A DNA stretch of 64,000 nucleotides from contig JARFJB010001278.1 of assembly GCA_036346205.1 (NCBI GenBank), forward strand, positions 235,001-299,000, in the 5' to 3' direction. Source of the DNA: Vesta saturnalis. Its lineage: Eukaryota; Arthropoda; Insecta; Coleoptera; Lampyridae. Below are positions 43,745 to 56,713 of the stretch, piece by piece. The translations under genes were made by a program, and so were the position numbers. The notes below the pieces were generated by a model, which worked only from the letters and a program-made list of their open reading frames with translations, did no database searches and had not been told where the DNA came from. Each line of letters begins with the position of its first letter. Within the stretch, counting starts at the first letter, position 1.

Positions 43745-44669
43745 TCATAGCACCCTCGTAATTGTAGGATAACTGAACGACTCGAAAATTTTTTTCTTCA
43801 TACTGACCGTGTTGGTCGCATTATCTGTCACAATACTGGTAACTTTATAGTTATATTCATTTTTACACTTATTTATTGAGTTAATAGCCAACTCAGCAAG
43901 ATAGTCAGCTGTATGAGGATGCCTGGATGCTTTGCAAGAGAATACTGTTTCCATCCTCTGCTATCAAAACGACACAGATTATCGGCTCATTATGTTCATT
44001 GGACCATCTATTTAAGGACATGCAAACAGAGTGTCCAGAAAACTTCTTAAAACATTTAGATTTTTCTTCCTCAAATGTTTCATTCAGGAGCGTTGACGAT
44101 AACTGAAATCTAGATGGGATATGGCCGAAAGCTCAGTAGGTCGGTTAGGCACTTGGATGCGTGGGCGTGTGGATGGGAGGAACGTGAGCGGGTCTTAGCA
44201 TTTTTATGGCTTTTCGAATTTCCTTATTTTCTATCGCTCTAAGACTGCAATTTGTTGCGTAAACGGCTTTGGCTATTTGTCTGTCCAATTATTTCTTCTT
44301 ATCTTGTCCAGTTCGCACAACAAAAGAACCCAAATGATCGCTACTTGCACTATTTTCACTTTCACCTACACGTCCCTTTTCACAGTTCTCTGTTTCTTTT
44401 GCAACTGGATAAATTTTATTTTGGCTAGTTCCACGCTGTGACTGACAATCACCCTGAAGAGTTTCAACATCAACGACATCACTATTTGTACTTTCACAGA
44501 TTTCCCAGTGACTTGTTAGTCTGTCCACTAGATCTTGCAATCCTTTTTTACATACTGCTCTGCAACCTAGTTTGCCAACCACTTTCTTTTTTACAAAATG
44601 TTGCCAAATACTAAATTCCTTTCTGCCCCGGCTTGTCAACACTCCAAATGTCTTGCTAGATTTACCCAC
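43745..44669 (-). pseudogene. hAT transposase pseudogene with BED finger
   Basis: Minus-strand relic from ATG 44669. A BED-type finger comes first (SIWQHFVKKK, CRAVCKKG, LTSHWEICES), with one of the two expected Cys apparently lost. A low-complexity linker follows, then a stop. Further pieces are LDRQIAKAVYATNCSLRAIE, SLNRWSNEHNEPIICVVLIA (family: DGWSN), and KASRHPHTADYLAELAI leading to TSIVTDNATN, the conserved DNAxN site of hAT RNase H-like domains. It ends soon after at YPTITRVL. The C-terminal dimerisation region is absent. Several stops and one frameshift make it inactive. A possible end, TAGGGTTGCAAAGTTTAATA, lies at about 44845. Confidence 0.8.
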
Positions 44670-44842
44670 AGAACCAAAAATATTACTAATAACTACAGTA
44701 AGTGCGTGTCATTTATATAAGTGGGCGTTTCTGCCAGTTTTTACAAGTTTCAATAATTCCCTAAACTCTCAAAACAGCGTGAACAAAATTTTCTTGTCAA
44801 GACTTGTCGAGTTTCGCTTCCTATCTGTACTGTTCTTGTCTG

Positions 44843-45472
44843 CTAGGGTTGCAAAGTTTAATAAATAGATTTTATTACACGAGTAGAAACTTATATTAAA
44901 CAAATTATCCGCGTTTAAACGCCCATCAAATAAAAATTTGTGATATTCTTAAATATCTGCTAATAAGACTAGGAGCAGCATAAAATCTACAAAAATCGTG
45001 ATGTAGTTACGTAAATGATAGTTTTTACTACAAGTGAAGCTCTATCCTAAACTACTAAATGCACATTTTATTTGTTGTATATTCAATAGAAATAAGATTT
45101 ATGACCCCGCATGCAGTATGCAGCCAACAAAAAGCCGACCTAAATTTGTAAGGTGGATAACGAAAAAGACTTCTGTTAAATAGCTAAATTAAATATAATA
45201 TAACTATTTGAATCATCACAATTTCAAGAGTAAAGAATAAAGATTATCCTAATTTAATAATTTATATTCTGAATAAAAATGCATCAGCACAACGAATGAA
45301 TGCTGTTTATTTACCTTGTCTTGTTTGTTGCAGTTCTAGTAGTGTTACAGTGGGTCTAATACTCCCATTGTATGGCTTGAAATATTTCAGACATTAAAAG
45401 GTTTAGACGGTTACCTATGCAAGGACGTTTAAACGTGTAAATGTAAACGTTTAATCGCTGCAACCCTACCAC
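44843..45472. mobile_element. Possible hAT-related terminal unit or MITE
   Basis: CTAGGGTTGCAAAGTTTAA at 44843 and TTTAATCGCTGCAACCCTA at about 45450-45468 are inverted over roughly 20 bp. The left end lies about 170 bp upstream of the hAT start codon, so it may instead be that element's terminus. The interior overlaps the 45085-45650 repeat. Confidence 0.35.
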
Positions 45473-45650
45473 CTGCAAATATTTGTTTGCTTAACAAAAC
45501 AAAACATAAACAGTTAGAATTATTTGAAAATAATATATTAATAAAAACTAGTCAAATTAAAAAAAATAAATAAAAAAAGATCATGATTTTTTTTTAAAAA
45601 TCATCAATATTGGAATTTTTTTTTAAAAATCATGATTTTTATCAACCCTG
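45085..45650. repeat. Duplicated repeat family B, copy 1
   Basis: From CAATAGAAATAAGATTTATG to TCATGATTTTTATCAAC. Repeated at 46223-46710 in the same orientation, with long runs of near identity (for example AATATAATATAACTATTTGA). Copy 1 holds an extra TGTAAACGTTTAATCGCTGC insertion. Non-coding. Confidence 0.8.
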
Positions 45651-46222
45651 TCAGTAGGCCTAGAATTTTAATGAAATGCATGCAATGGCATATAGAAATC
45701 GTAGAGTTTTAGGCTGCACACCAACAAATTCTAGTATCTGTCGGTATATGATTAGCATATGCCGCGTACCGGCAAAAAAGTTTAATATCAGCGAAAATGT
45801 AAAGCATTGCAATAAAAGTCTAATTAATGGTTGTACATAATGAAATTGCTGTTACATATGTTTATTAAAAAAAATCCATGGATATTTTACTGTGGTTGAT
45901 TAATAATAGGAATAGGATTACCAGCTATTTACTACAGTTTCTATCAATAAATGAATCTATATAATATCCATGAAACCTGCTGATTCAATTTGTTTGCAAT
46001 GCACGTAATATTGTTTTGTCTAACTATAAAAAACTAAGAAATAATGTAATTGCAGACCCCACAACAAGTTTGGCGTCAAAAACATTGAAATGAATTCCCG
46101 ACCATTTTATTTCGTATTGCATTAGCGGTTAAACAAGTAAATTATAGAAGTTACACTTAAACATTTAGTATCCTAATTACTTTTAAATTAGAGATACAGA
46201 ATAACAAGCATCGTCCTATGCT

Positions 46223-46710
46223 CAATAGAAATAAGATTTATGACCCCAAATTTGTAAGGTGGGTATAGAAAAAGACGTCTGCCAAATAGCTAAATTAAAT
46301 ATAATATAACTATTTGAATCATCACAATTTCAAGAGTAAAGAATACAGATTATTCTAATTTAATAATTTATATTCTGAATAAAGACGCATCAGCACAATG
46401 AATGAATGCTGTTTGTTTACCTTATCTTGTTTGTTGCAGCTCTAATAGTTTTATAATGGGTTTAATACTCCTATTGTATGGCTTGAAAAATTGCTGTCGA
46501 TTAAACGCGAACTTACAACATTTTACCTATCAAGGACGTTTAAACGTGCAAATATTTGTTTGCTTAACAAAGCATAAACAGTTAGAATTATAATATTTGA
46601 AAATAATATATTAACAAAAACGAGTTAAATTAAAAAAAAATAAAAACGATTTTTTTAGAAAAGTAATAGATTTTTGATTTTTTTTAAATCATGATTTTTA
46701 TCAACGCTCG
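46223..46710. repeat. Duplicated repeat family B, copy 2
   Basis: Second copy of 45085-45650, about 1.14 kb downstream. It lacks the CCGCATGCAGTATGCAGCC stretch present in copy 1. The ORF at 46402-46593 reads through the repeat and is not considered a gene. Confidence 0.8.
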
Positions 46711-46930
46711 TGTTGGGAGTCGGAGAGAACCAAGACTCGCGTGGACAGGGTCATATACCTGAAGTAGACCTGGCTTCGTTGGGATTACAAAGAGTTTCTA
46801 CCCGCTACAATAGAATATCAAGCAATGCAATTGGATCCAGACTGCACAAGACCGAAATAAATGGAAAGACCTGAGGAGGCCTATGTCCAGCAGTGTACAA
46901 CGTAAGGCTGGGGAAGAAGAAGAAGATTGC
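46711..46930 (+). mobile_element. Non-LTR retrotransposon (LINE) 3' end
   Basis: Translated pieces VGSRREPRLAWTG and WIQTAQDRNKWKDL, then a VQQ-like end, match the last residues of insect LINE polyproteins, which end (RPRxRWxDD)...W...AqDRxxWrxxxEAYVQQW. A GAAGAAGAAG tail at about 46915 fits a simple-repeat 3' terminus. Strongly 5'-truncated. The clade is not determined. Confidence 0.55.
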
Positions 46931-48687
46931 TATTTGTTTAAGGATAGTCTAAACTATCTTAATATCCGTATTATAAAGGATTGATCGAAGCAAGGCATGA
47001 CTATTCTGAGTTACTGTGAAACAAGTCGGCAACTATTCTTGGTTACGGCAAAACAAATTTACACTTTCCACACAAACTGGTGTATTATGATAGTTGATAT
47101 TATGAAACGTTACTAAGCACTTATTATAACATGCGTAACGGGTAAGTTTACTACTGTATCAAGTACACAATAATAGCCATGTTTCGATAAAAATCGGTAC
47201 ATTTATTGTGAAAATCATTAATTTCAGATTTGCTCAAAAAAGTGTTTTATTACAAAAATTAAATTAACAACTATTTCCGTTATAACCGAAACCAATCAAA
47301 CGTCAATATTTTAATTTCGTGTTATACCTTATCTTATGGAACGTTTTGAGGTTTCACATTAAAATCAATTGTGTCACGCACGTTTGTATCGTACCACAAT
47401 ATATCACAAAACATTTACGTGTTAAAAAAAGTTCACAAACAATAAAATTTCACATACGTTAATGTTTATAGCGGAATACTATGCGATAAATATTTTGTAA
47501 ATGCCCTAGTGTTATATAAGGGTCAAAAAAATTAATCATTAAAGCCGTGAATTTAAAGGATGCAATTCTGGTTGACATTTTACTGTAATAAATTATTTTC
47601 AATTTAAAATGGTGAATATATTAATGTCATCATTATTTTCTTTGTATTAAACAGTAGCCTCTTGTACCTTATCTCTAACGCATTAATTAATGTTCAACAG
47701 CAGGATGTTTTAGAAGCAAAAAGTTATTATTACTTAAAAAAAAGAGAAACGATAAATTAATAGTGTAGATATATTTATTACTCATTGCATCCTATATAAT
47801 ATGTATGTAATTATTTCAATTCTAATTATAGGGATATAAAATACACATACTTAGTTAATGTTTTTCCTCTGAATGTCCGCTCTTAGTTGTGTTAAAAGCT
47901 TCTTTTACGATCTTATCCTGTTGAGGATATCCTCTTTACGCAATCATTATTGTTCTTATTGTGTAGTGAACCTAGAGAATACAATAGTCATGTACTTCCT
48001 TTGATGCCCATATTAGCCAGTAAAAAAAATTAAGCTAGAATATTTTTTTCTCATTACAATTTGACAAATTTCTTCCCGACTTCCGATTTTATCGGCTTGA
48101 ATATTGATTTCTCCGTTTTTGTAATATCGACATAGACAAGTGGTATTATCTACTCTAATCTAATATTGTTACAAAAGAATTTTATCACTCCACACTTTGC
48201 TTCTATCTTCTCCACTTTATTTATTGTTGTTTGAAGTACATTGTATCTATCTATGGTTGAAAGATCGTGAATTTTTTTACCTGCCTTTATCTCATACAAC
48301 CACATATCAAGTTGCTTTGATGCTTGGATGACGTTCACGTTTGCAGTTTTAACAAAACAAAGCACCCACGCATTTTTAGATATATGAAGTATTGTATTAT
48401 TCATGTTTTGTTAAAATTAAGAATTGAAAAACTGCTAACGTCTGGAATGTGGAAGTCACTAACAGGTATTGGTATTGTTCCGAAATGGATTTCATTCAAA
48501 CATACGTTATAAATTCGTAACAATATGTATTCAGAGTATAATTGGTCAAAGCTTAAACTTCTGAAATATACTGTGAGCACGAAAAAATCTGGAAACACGC
48601 CAAAAAAATTTTCTTTTCGTTTTATTAAAAATCGCTCGGATCCGTCTGTTTTTTGTCTTTATATATTTTCTGATTATTTTCTGTTAT
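46931..48687. other. AT-rich non-coding DNA
   Basis: No gene or repeat recognised. Overlapping short ORFs at 48150-48598 on both strands show no family features. Confidence 0.5.
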
Positions 48688-49165
48688 ACAGGGTGTCCTA
48701 GTAAACCAGGACAATGTTCATTAAAATTTTAAATCGAAAACATTCTATATTATTACATTTTTAGAATAAAAACCTAGAAATATTTTTCATGCTATTATTG
48801 TCTAATCCGAATGATTTTTGAATTAAATATCTCGAAAGGCTTATTTAGACACTACAAACCCAAAAATGAAGGAAAACTATTTTCAAAATCGTCAGAATAA
48901 CTAATTTTTATTCAAATATGTGATAAACATAAGCCGATGCGTAACATTTGAAGTCTTAAATACATTTTGGGAACATTTTTTTAAAGAATTGTTGTCAAAC
49001 TGGACATTTTCAAAAGTCACAAAACGTGCTTCAATTCCTGTTACTTTTTGAGGGACCAAAAGCACATCGCTTCCTATGTGACGCGGATGAGCATTGTGGG
49101 GGTAGTTCTTTAATTTCTATAACGATACAAAGTATATTAGCTATCAAATCTCGTAATGGTATTTT
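48688..49165. repeat. Single arm of a long-inverted-repeat element
   Basis: Begins TATACAGGGTGTCCTAGTAA and resembles the arms of the other TACAGGGTG elements in style (AAATATCTCGAAAGGCTTA, CATTTTTAGAATAAAA), but no inverted partner was found. It abuts copy 4. Confidence 0.45.
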
Positions 49166-49169
49166 GTTA

Positions 49170-51233
49170 TACAGGGTGGGTGTCTATTGCATGGACGGGG
49201 GGTTTCTCCTTAACTATTAGATATATCAAAACCAATTTTGGTGTGGTAATACACGATCATTGGACCCACATTCTAAAAATATTTAGGTATATACAGGGTG
49301 ATTGACAAAAATATGCCAAACCAAACCTGTTTTTTTTTAATGGAACACCCTGTATATGTTTGCATTTTTTGATTCACTGTTACATTTAGAATAAAAGTAT
49401 AGAAATTTGTATCTGTATCACTAACCGTTCTGCACTTTAGTACCAAAATAGAGTTAACTTTGGAACCACGATGCGAGCGTTGTCACCCTGATTTTGTAAA
49501 TCTGTTTATACCACCGACTATTAATAATAGTCTACTAACAAACAAACTATTGGGAAATTTTTGAAAACATGTAAAACTATACAGAATGATTAACTTTCGT
49601 GAAATGTAATTTTTCTTAATTTTTTCTAATGCAACACACTGTATATTTTTTCACATTTCGATTCCCTGTGAAAAGTAGATAGTAATTGATAATAGGTTTC
49701 ATACCCATAAGTCGGACCCTTCTTGAGATATTGACGCTTTATTTGAAAATATTGTTATACAAAGATTGACAAAACGATAATCCTAAAACACAAACTAATG
49801 GAACAATGTTTTAATGATTATACAAACGTCAAAACAATAGATGCAATTGTTCCTCTTTATTACGATCGGCTAGCCTACCTGATTTGTTATGTTGTATTCT
49901 AACGGATGTCTATTAATGATTGAAGCTGACGTCATGTAGCAAATTTTGGTTAGTTTGGTACCACTACACTTCATTTCGGTCCCAACCATAGACATTAGCG
50001 TCCCATGGGGTAATCACCTTTGATGTAATTATAAAAATTGTTTGTTAAAATTAAACAGAATACCCCTACTTTTGGAAATGTTTATTGCCAATATTTGCTA
50101 ATTACAATTATTTAACAAAATAAATTTTAAAATTATTGTTATGACAAAAATACGAACAACCATTCTTCATTAAATTAATATAATTACAAAAAATGTTGAT
50201 AATGATGACCCTGATGCTGTAGACATAAATTAATTCTCCGCTTCATGTTTTCAAAAACATGCTGAAGTTCTTCCCGTGTAGTAGCCTGAATCTCGTGTTC
50301 AACTGCTTCCATTAATTCATCTAAATTATGCAATCTATTTTTATAAATATTGTCTTTAACCTTTCCAAACAAAAAGTAATCTGAAGTTATGAAAATAACT
50401 GATTTTGAATATAACGAAAAATTAATACAGGAACGAAGAATGAACGGAAAACTTGTAATAAAAGCTAATGAAAAACAGACACGTGCGACTATGGCAAAAA
50501 AGGTAGAAACCGATTGATTTTAAAATATATTTCTCAGTTTTGCAAATACGAAGCAAAAAAATGTCCTAGATTTGACATGACGTTAGCTTCAATCATTAAT
50601 AGACACGTTTTGTTGTCATAGTAAATTTGTTTTTAGAATATTTTTACCTAAAAGCGTCAATATCTCAAGAAGGGCTCGTCTTATAGCTATGAAACCTATT
50701 ATCAATTAATATCTACTTTTCAGGGGGAATCGAAATGTGAAAAAATATACAGGATGTTGCATTTGAAAAAATTGAGAAAAATTGCATTTCGCGTAAGTTA
50801 ATCATTCTGTATAGGTTTACATGTTTTCGAAAAATTTCCCAGTTTGTTTGTAAGTAGATTATTATTAATAGTCGGTGGTACAAACAGATTTACAAAATCA
50901 AAATCGTGGTGACAACGCTCGCATCGTGGTTCCAAAGTTAATTCTATTTTAATACTAAAGTGACGATATCTGCAGAACGGTTAGTGATACGGATACAAAT
51001 TTCTATACTTTTATTCTAAATGTAGCAGTGAATCCAAAAATTCAAAAATATACAGGGTGTTCCATTTATAACACATGTTTGGGTTGGCATATTTTTGTCA
51101 ATCATCCTGTATATACCTAAATATTTTTAGAATGTAGGTCGAATGATCGTATATTACCACACCAAAATTATTTTTTATATCTCTAATAGTTGACGAGCAA
51201 TCCTCCGTCCACGCAGTAGGCACACACCCTGTA
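49170..51233. mobile_element. Long-inverted-repeat mariner-superfamily element, copy 4
   Basis: 2,064 bp, starting TACAGGGTGGGTGTCTATTG at 49170 and ending with CACACCCTGTA at 51233, with TA on both sides (49168-49169 and 51234-51235). The arms are about 590-640 bp and clearly diverged from each other. Internal TACAGGGTGATTGAC (about 49291) and GAACACCCTGTATATG (about 49342) recur inverted in the right arm. The middle holds only the C-terminus of the transposase. Non-autonomous deletion derivative. Confidence 0.85.
50184..50388 (-). pseudogene. Mariner-superfamily transposase, C-terminal fragment
   Basis: Minus-strand piece inside copy 4: SDYFLFGKVKDNIYKNRLHN, then LDELMEAVEHEIQATTREEL and MKRRINLCLQHQGHHYQHFL. 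It corresponds to the end of the same transposase type as in copies 1 and 3, beginning at the third catalytic Asp (SDYFL). It is open to its natural stop but has no upstream catalytic region. Confidence 0.7.
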
Positions 51234-51235
51234 TA

Positions 51236-51339
51236 TTCGCGTCATCATCTAGGGTCCACATAACTGTAGACCAAGAAAGTCTAATCTAGTAATTTCTAAT
51301 CCATCTACAGCAAACTGATTTAGAACTCTTGAATCAATA
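51236..51339. other. Short spacer
   Basis: Spacer between copy 4 and the piggyBac relic. Nothing recognised. Confidence 0.4.
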
Positions 51340-52204
51340 ACTGAGACTAGAATCATATAAAACGTTGCCATCGGTCATCGTCTTGTTTCCGGGAAGTGGA
51401 ATAGTCAGGTTTCGTTGTGACGGCATCTAAAATATTATCATTGTGCATTGCTGATATTAGTATCACCGATTTGTTCTTTTTGTGAACGTAAGACACTATG
51501 GTGTTTGTTGATGTAAATCCAAACAAGAATGAATTGGCCTCGCACAGTTTAGACTCTAAAAATTCTGGAGGAATGCATCTTTTATTTTTCTTTAGTGTTC
51601 CTACGTAATTAATTTTTTGTTTCAACGGTTGATCAGTCAACTCTCATGGAGAATACCAATTGTCACTTGTTAGGTTTCTATTGGAGCCAACTATTTGTTT
51701 TATAAGGCGTAGAACAGTTTCCGTGGGAATTGGCAATTGTGATCTGTCGTTGTTTTCCACAGTATATTTCTGAATTCACCCTGTAGTGAGTTTTGCTATC
51801 ACCCAACACTTGAAGTTTTATTCCGTACGGAGAGGGCTTGCTTGGAATGTACATCCGAAAGCTACATCACCTCTAAAAGAGACCAACACCTCATCAACAG
51901 TTACATCAGGGGAATAACAACTTTTTGCATTCTCAACAAATGCGTTATTATTTTTCTGAAATAGCGGCTAGTTTGTTTTATTTACTGGTTCTTTTCGGGT
52001 ATCTGCATCGTCAAATCTAAGACAGCAAATCAGGAAACAGAATCGTGCTATAGACATAGTACACCGAAAAATGTCCTTTACAGTTCCATCGCTAACCCAT
52101 AATGATCGAAGATCTTCGTGACTGGATTTGAAGCATCTTAGCAGATATATGAGTGCTAGAAGTTCATTTTTGTCTGCATCTTGAATGAAACAAGAATAAA
52201 ACAT
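51340..52204 (-). pseudogene. piggyBac transposase pseudogene (minus strand)
   Basis: Read from 52204 down. The N-terminal helical part is NELLALIYLLRCFKSSHEDL, then SIARFCFLICCLRFDDADTR (family: RFxxxLxxLRFDDxxTR). The catalytic core follows with SPDVTVDEVLVSFRGDVAFG (first Asp in VDE), then TSDNWYSP (second Asp), KINYVGTLKKNKRCIPPEF, and a KNKSVILISAMHNDN stretch where STMH is usual. Two or more stops interrupt it (for example after SPLRTE). The C-terminal cysteine finger is absent. The start region seems locally duplicated (about 52105-52190 against 52244-52330). Confidence 0.8.
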
Positions 52205-52732
52205 ATGTCTGTCATTTCTTTTTTCTTCTAAACAGCATCCTATGGCGATCGAAGACCTTCACGGCTGTATTTGAAACATATTAACAAATAAAATAGACCA
52301 ATGAGTGCTATAACTTTATTTTATTCTATTTGGGCGGTTTTGAAACTATGGCTGAACACAACGTAAGGTTTGGAAGGTACGAATATTTTTTACTAAAAAA
52401 TAAATTGCAAATATTTTCTTAAAATATACGTATAAAATTACGTTTTACTGATTTCATTAAATAAACTAACTTTTACAACTACGTTTGTTAATAATTTGTT
52501 CCCTAAAATTTAGTGTACTATATTTAGGGCGCCAGGGGGTTTTCTCTTATAGTTGAATATGAGAAGATTTAGAATGTTCCACCAGTTACACAGCTAGAGA
52601 ACCACGAAGATATTTTTCCAAATTTTCGATAACGAGCTTTTTGAATTAATTTTGTTACAAAAAAAAACAACGGCAAATTGAATTATCTGATTTAGGTTTT
52701 TCTTGGAGTTTTAATTCTTAGTGGCTACATAC
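52205..52732. other. Spacer between two head-to-head piggyBac relics
   Basis: Includes a diverged second copy (about 52244-52330) of the piggyBac 5' coding part, starting GATCGAAGACCTTC. Otherwise AT-rich with no gene. Confidence 0.45.
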
Positions 52733-53866
52733 AGGTATCCCGAAGAAGACTATTGGGAACGAGAGAAGGACTATAAAAACGCATTAGTTTCGGAGGCTGT
52801 ACCAAGAGATAAGTTTTAATATATACTTTCAAACTTCCATCTAGCTGATGAGAGCAATTTACGCGAAGAGATAAGTTTTGCAAAAGTTAGACCCTTATTC
52901 AAACATTTGAATAAAAAGTTTTTAGAGCAGCGCCTTTTCAACTACACCATTCTGTAGATGAAGCAATGGTCCCTTATTTTGGGCGCCATAGCTGCAAACA
53001 ATTGATTCACGGCAAGCCGAGCTTCAAACTGTGGATGGGTAGAAGATTGGGCTGTATAAATTGGTTCGAGCCCTACCAAGGTTCATCTACAAACATAAAT
53101 AGAACTTACACCAAGGTGCCGGCGTAGTTTTAGAATAATGCTGATGCTTTCCGGAGCAAATGTCCTGTTACCTATTTTTTGACAACCTTTTTATGTCGGT
53201 TGCTCTAATAGAATTCTTAACCGAAAAAAAACTTTTATGCTACTGGAACTGTAAGCGGCATCGAATACCACAAAATCCTTTGGTAGGCTCAAAACAGTTC
53301 AAACAGAAAAAAAGGGGCGCTTATGATTTCAAAAAACTATAACAACGTTGGGTCGCTTTGTTCTAATTTTGCTGGTATTGAATTATTTCGTGAATCGCAC
53401 TCACACAAGAAAAAAAACATTCAGATAATTTTATTAATAACTAAATAATTAATAAATAACGTAACAAATATATTGACACACTTGTGTTTTTGGGTAGAGT
53501 AGCTTCACGTGGTAAATTTGTATAATACCAACACATTGGGGGAGTAAACAGATGCGATTAAAATGCCACCCTATGTTGTATTTCTATAAGAGGAGAAAAT
53601 GGCACTCTTCACTGATCCTCCACTGCATTGATCTAGTTACCGAGGGTAAACTGGATCAATTGAATTTTAGAAGACAAAACAAAACAAAAATTCTTTTTCA
53701 AAAGTATGACCTTCAACGTCTGAAGGAACCAACTTGTGTTATGATCATCTTAATCGTGTGTTTGCAAACCAAGAAAAACGAACTAAGTGCAGATTGTGCC
53801 ACCAAAAGACCACCTCCACGTAAAATGTTTTATTAATTTTCACACAAATGAGTATTTTGCAAGTTT
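52733..53866 (+). pseudogene. piggyBac (PGBD-like) transposase pseudogene (plus strand)
   Basis: Plus-strand relic, nearly continuous across shifting frames. RYPEEDYWEREKDYKNALVS comes first, then LSNFHLADESNLREEISFAK, VRPLFKHLNKKFLE and HSVDEAMVPYFGRHSCKQLI (first catalytic Asp in VDE). HGKPSFKLWMGRRLG, FEPYQGS and LFFDNLFMS (second Asp in FDN) follow, then NFYATGTV and KKGALMI. After a gap come RRKWHSSLILHCIDLV and LDQLNFRRQNKTK, and a C-terminal cysteine-rich end KCRLCHQKTTST then KCFINFHTN. At least six frameshifts or stops are visible. It is a different subfamily from the minus-strand relic next to it. Confidence 0.8.
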
Positions 53867-54116
53867 TAATTTTTTTATGTTAGTAGCAGTGTATTTGCTT
53901 AGTGTCCTACATGTAGGATGGGTTTTATTTTCTATTTGGCTAAGAAAAATTGTCAATATTTGTTTTAATATTAATATCTCGTAAAGAATAACAAAAAAAT
54001 AATTTCACTCAAAAACTTGGGTTAAAGTAGCAGTGAGATAATAAATAAATCTCTTTTGACAAACAAAAATGTCTAAACAAACGGACCACAACTAAAGAGC
54101 GTTCTCCATATGTACC
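53867..54116. other. Spacer
   Basis: AT-rich; nothing recognised. Confidence 0.4.
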
Positions 54117-54240
54117 TGAAGTTAGCACAGCCATTGCAGCACAACCGTTTGAAACATATATCATAATTTGGTGCTAATTTATTACCACAAAAAAAATCTG
54201 GTGCTCCTATCATTAACAAAAAATCAAGGTCTGTGTCTGT

Positions 54241-55124
54241 GTTTTGTTTGGATATATCAAATGAATTTTATTGGAAAACTATTAATTAGTAGTGATTCCA
54301 CAATTTTCCTAAAGAATTAACTTTGCTTTATTTCGTATTAGTCAGGTATACTTGCAATAAGAAGAGAGTTAGATAATTTTTAATAATTATATTAATTACT
54401 CTACACCATGTACATAGTTTAACACACAAATGTTACACTTGCTTTACATAATACAACATTATCTGCCCGAATAACTGTAGTAACTAGTATAATTAAGCGA
54501 GTATGCCATAAAATCACATTTGCATGATTATACAATATATTATGATAAACTTAAGTTTGGCTAACCGAGCGAAACGATGTTAATAATCAGAGGTATGTAT
54601 TTGTACTACTGCTTGAAACTATATTTTGGAATCAAGAAGGGTGAAAATGGGAGACACTAAGCACAATTTATAATTACTAAAGTGAGAGCGGCGAGTTATG
54701 ACTGGTTAGATTTTGGAAATTTGAGTTAGAATAGATTTCAGATAAATGAGATGGGAAATACCTTACATTAGTATTAATGTAATTTCCGGATTATAGAGGT
54801 ATTTATTATCAAGATTTGTTCAATACCTAAAGGTTTAAAATTCTTTGTGAGCAAAAACCTCTATGATATTCAACAAACAAACCGTATGAAAAAGATGAAT
54901 TTATAATAAAAAGTTTTATATTTTACAAACCGAAAAGGACAACTGGTTCGTGAACATTAGAAACCCATTAAGTTTACTGCTTCGAGTTACAGATGAACAG
55001 AAAAGTATTAAATATTAAATTACTGAGAAGGTGAAGTCCTTTGAAAATGGCCAAATGAAATAAAAATATAACATAAATAATTATAGTTAATAAACTTAAA
55101 AATAAAATATTTATAAAAATAAGT
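54241..55124. other. Insertion of about 885 bp in the left arm of the foldback
   Basis: Separates two left-arm blocks whose inverted partners are adjacent on the right side. GTCTG occurs at both borders (about 54235 and 55127), possibly a target duplication. AT-rich; no coding potential or known family seen. Confidence 0.45.
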
Positions 55125-56713
55125 ACAGTCTGTTTAATATAAAGTTAGCATAGTCAACGTACAAGTACTTAGCTAACAATTGCATCTAAATCATTTGTGC
55201 CATAATCTGGTGCTATTTTGGCTACTTTGGTATGATACAGTGAAATTTGTTACTCGTATTTTTTATTATATTTTTGGGCTTAAACTGGCGAAAACCCCAT
55301 AACGAAACAACATGCTAACAGGATGACTGATATATTATTTGTTGCAAACTTGGTGCCCTTTTGTCGTCCTAAAATAAAATTTGTTTTTTGTCTTTTTCAT
55401 ACAATTTTTCGGCTGAACCATTATAGAAATTACGAACACCATATAACAAAGCATTGTAACAGGATGATTGATATACTATAATTTGGTGCTACTTTGTCAC
55501 CCTGAAATGAAATTTGTTGCTCGTATTTTTCATAACATTTTTGGGCTATAACGTTATGGAAATCACGGGTATAACAAATTATGGTATCATGATGATCGAT
55601 ATACCATAAATTGGTGATAGTTTTAACTTCAAAATGGTATTTGTCGCTCGCAGTTTTTTTTTAATTTTTGGGCTAAAACGTTATGAAAATCTGGAAACTC
55701 TTGTACCACATCATGGTATCAGGGTGAATGATATAAATTCTTACTTTTAGCTACAAATTGAAATTTGACGCTTGCATTTTTTTTAAAAACGTTTTACTAC
55801 GAATTACGAATGTTATCTGGATGATTAACAGATTATTTATTTGCGAAACAATGTTTGGTCTTAAACGATACGGACATCACAGTACCCTTGTAATCATACA
55901 TGGTATATCGGCATGATGCCGATTGGATACTAATCTTTTACTCTACAATCAATTGCTCGCATTTTTTCACTTTCAGATTTAAACGGTATTAATGTAGAGA
56001 AACATTTTAGCCATATCAATGATAACATAAATATTTGGTGTGCATTTTGTTTATGTTTAATTTTGGAGTTAAAATTAGCACCAAATTATAGTATATCATT
56101 TATTGTAATATTATGGATTGTTATTCCTGCTTTCAATAATTTTATAAAAAAAAATGCGAGCAACAAATTTTATTTTGGCCTTACAAAAAAGCTCCAAATT
56201 AGCACCAAATTATGACATAACAATAATCCTGATACCGCACTTTGTTATAAGGTTTTCATGATTTCGATAACGTTTTAGCCAAAAAATTTTATGAAAAATA
56301 TAGGCAACAAATTTTATTTTAAGACAACAATGATTTTCATAACGTTTTAGTCCAAAAGTGTTATAAAAAATTCGAGCACCAAATATCATTTAGAATTAAA
56401 AATTACCTCCCAATTTGCACAATACTACAGTATATTGTTCATCCTGATACCGCGCTTTGTTTTAAGGTTTCCGTGGTTACCAAAACGTTTTAACCCAAAA
56501 ATATTATTAAAAATTCGACCATCAAATGCCATTTTGACGTTAAAAAATAGCACCAAATTATGGTATATCAATCATGGTAATACTACGCTTTCTTATAAGG
56601 ATCTCGTGATTTCCACGACGTTTTTGCCCAAAAACTTGATGCAAAACACGTGCAACAAATTTTATTTTAAGATAACCAAATAGCACCAAATTATGGTATA
56701 TCAATCATCCTGA

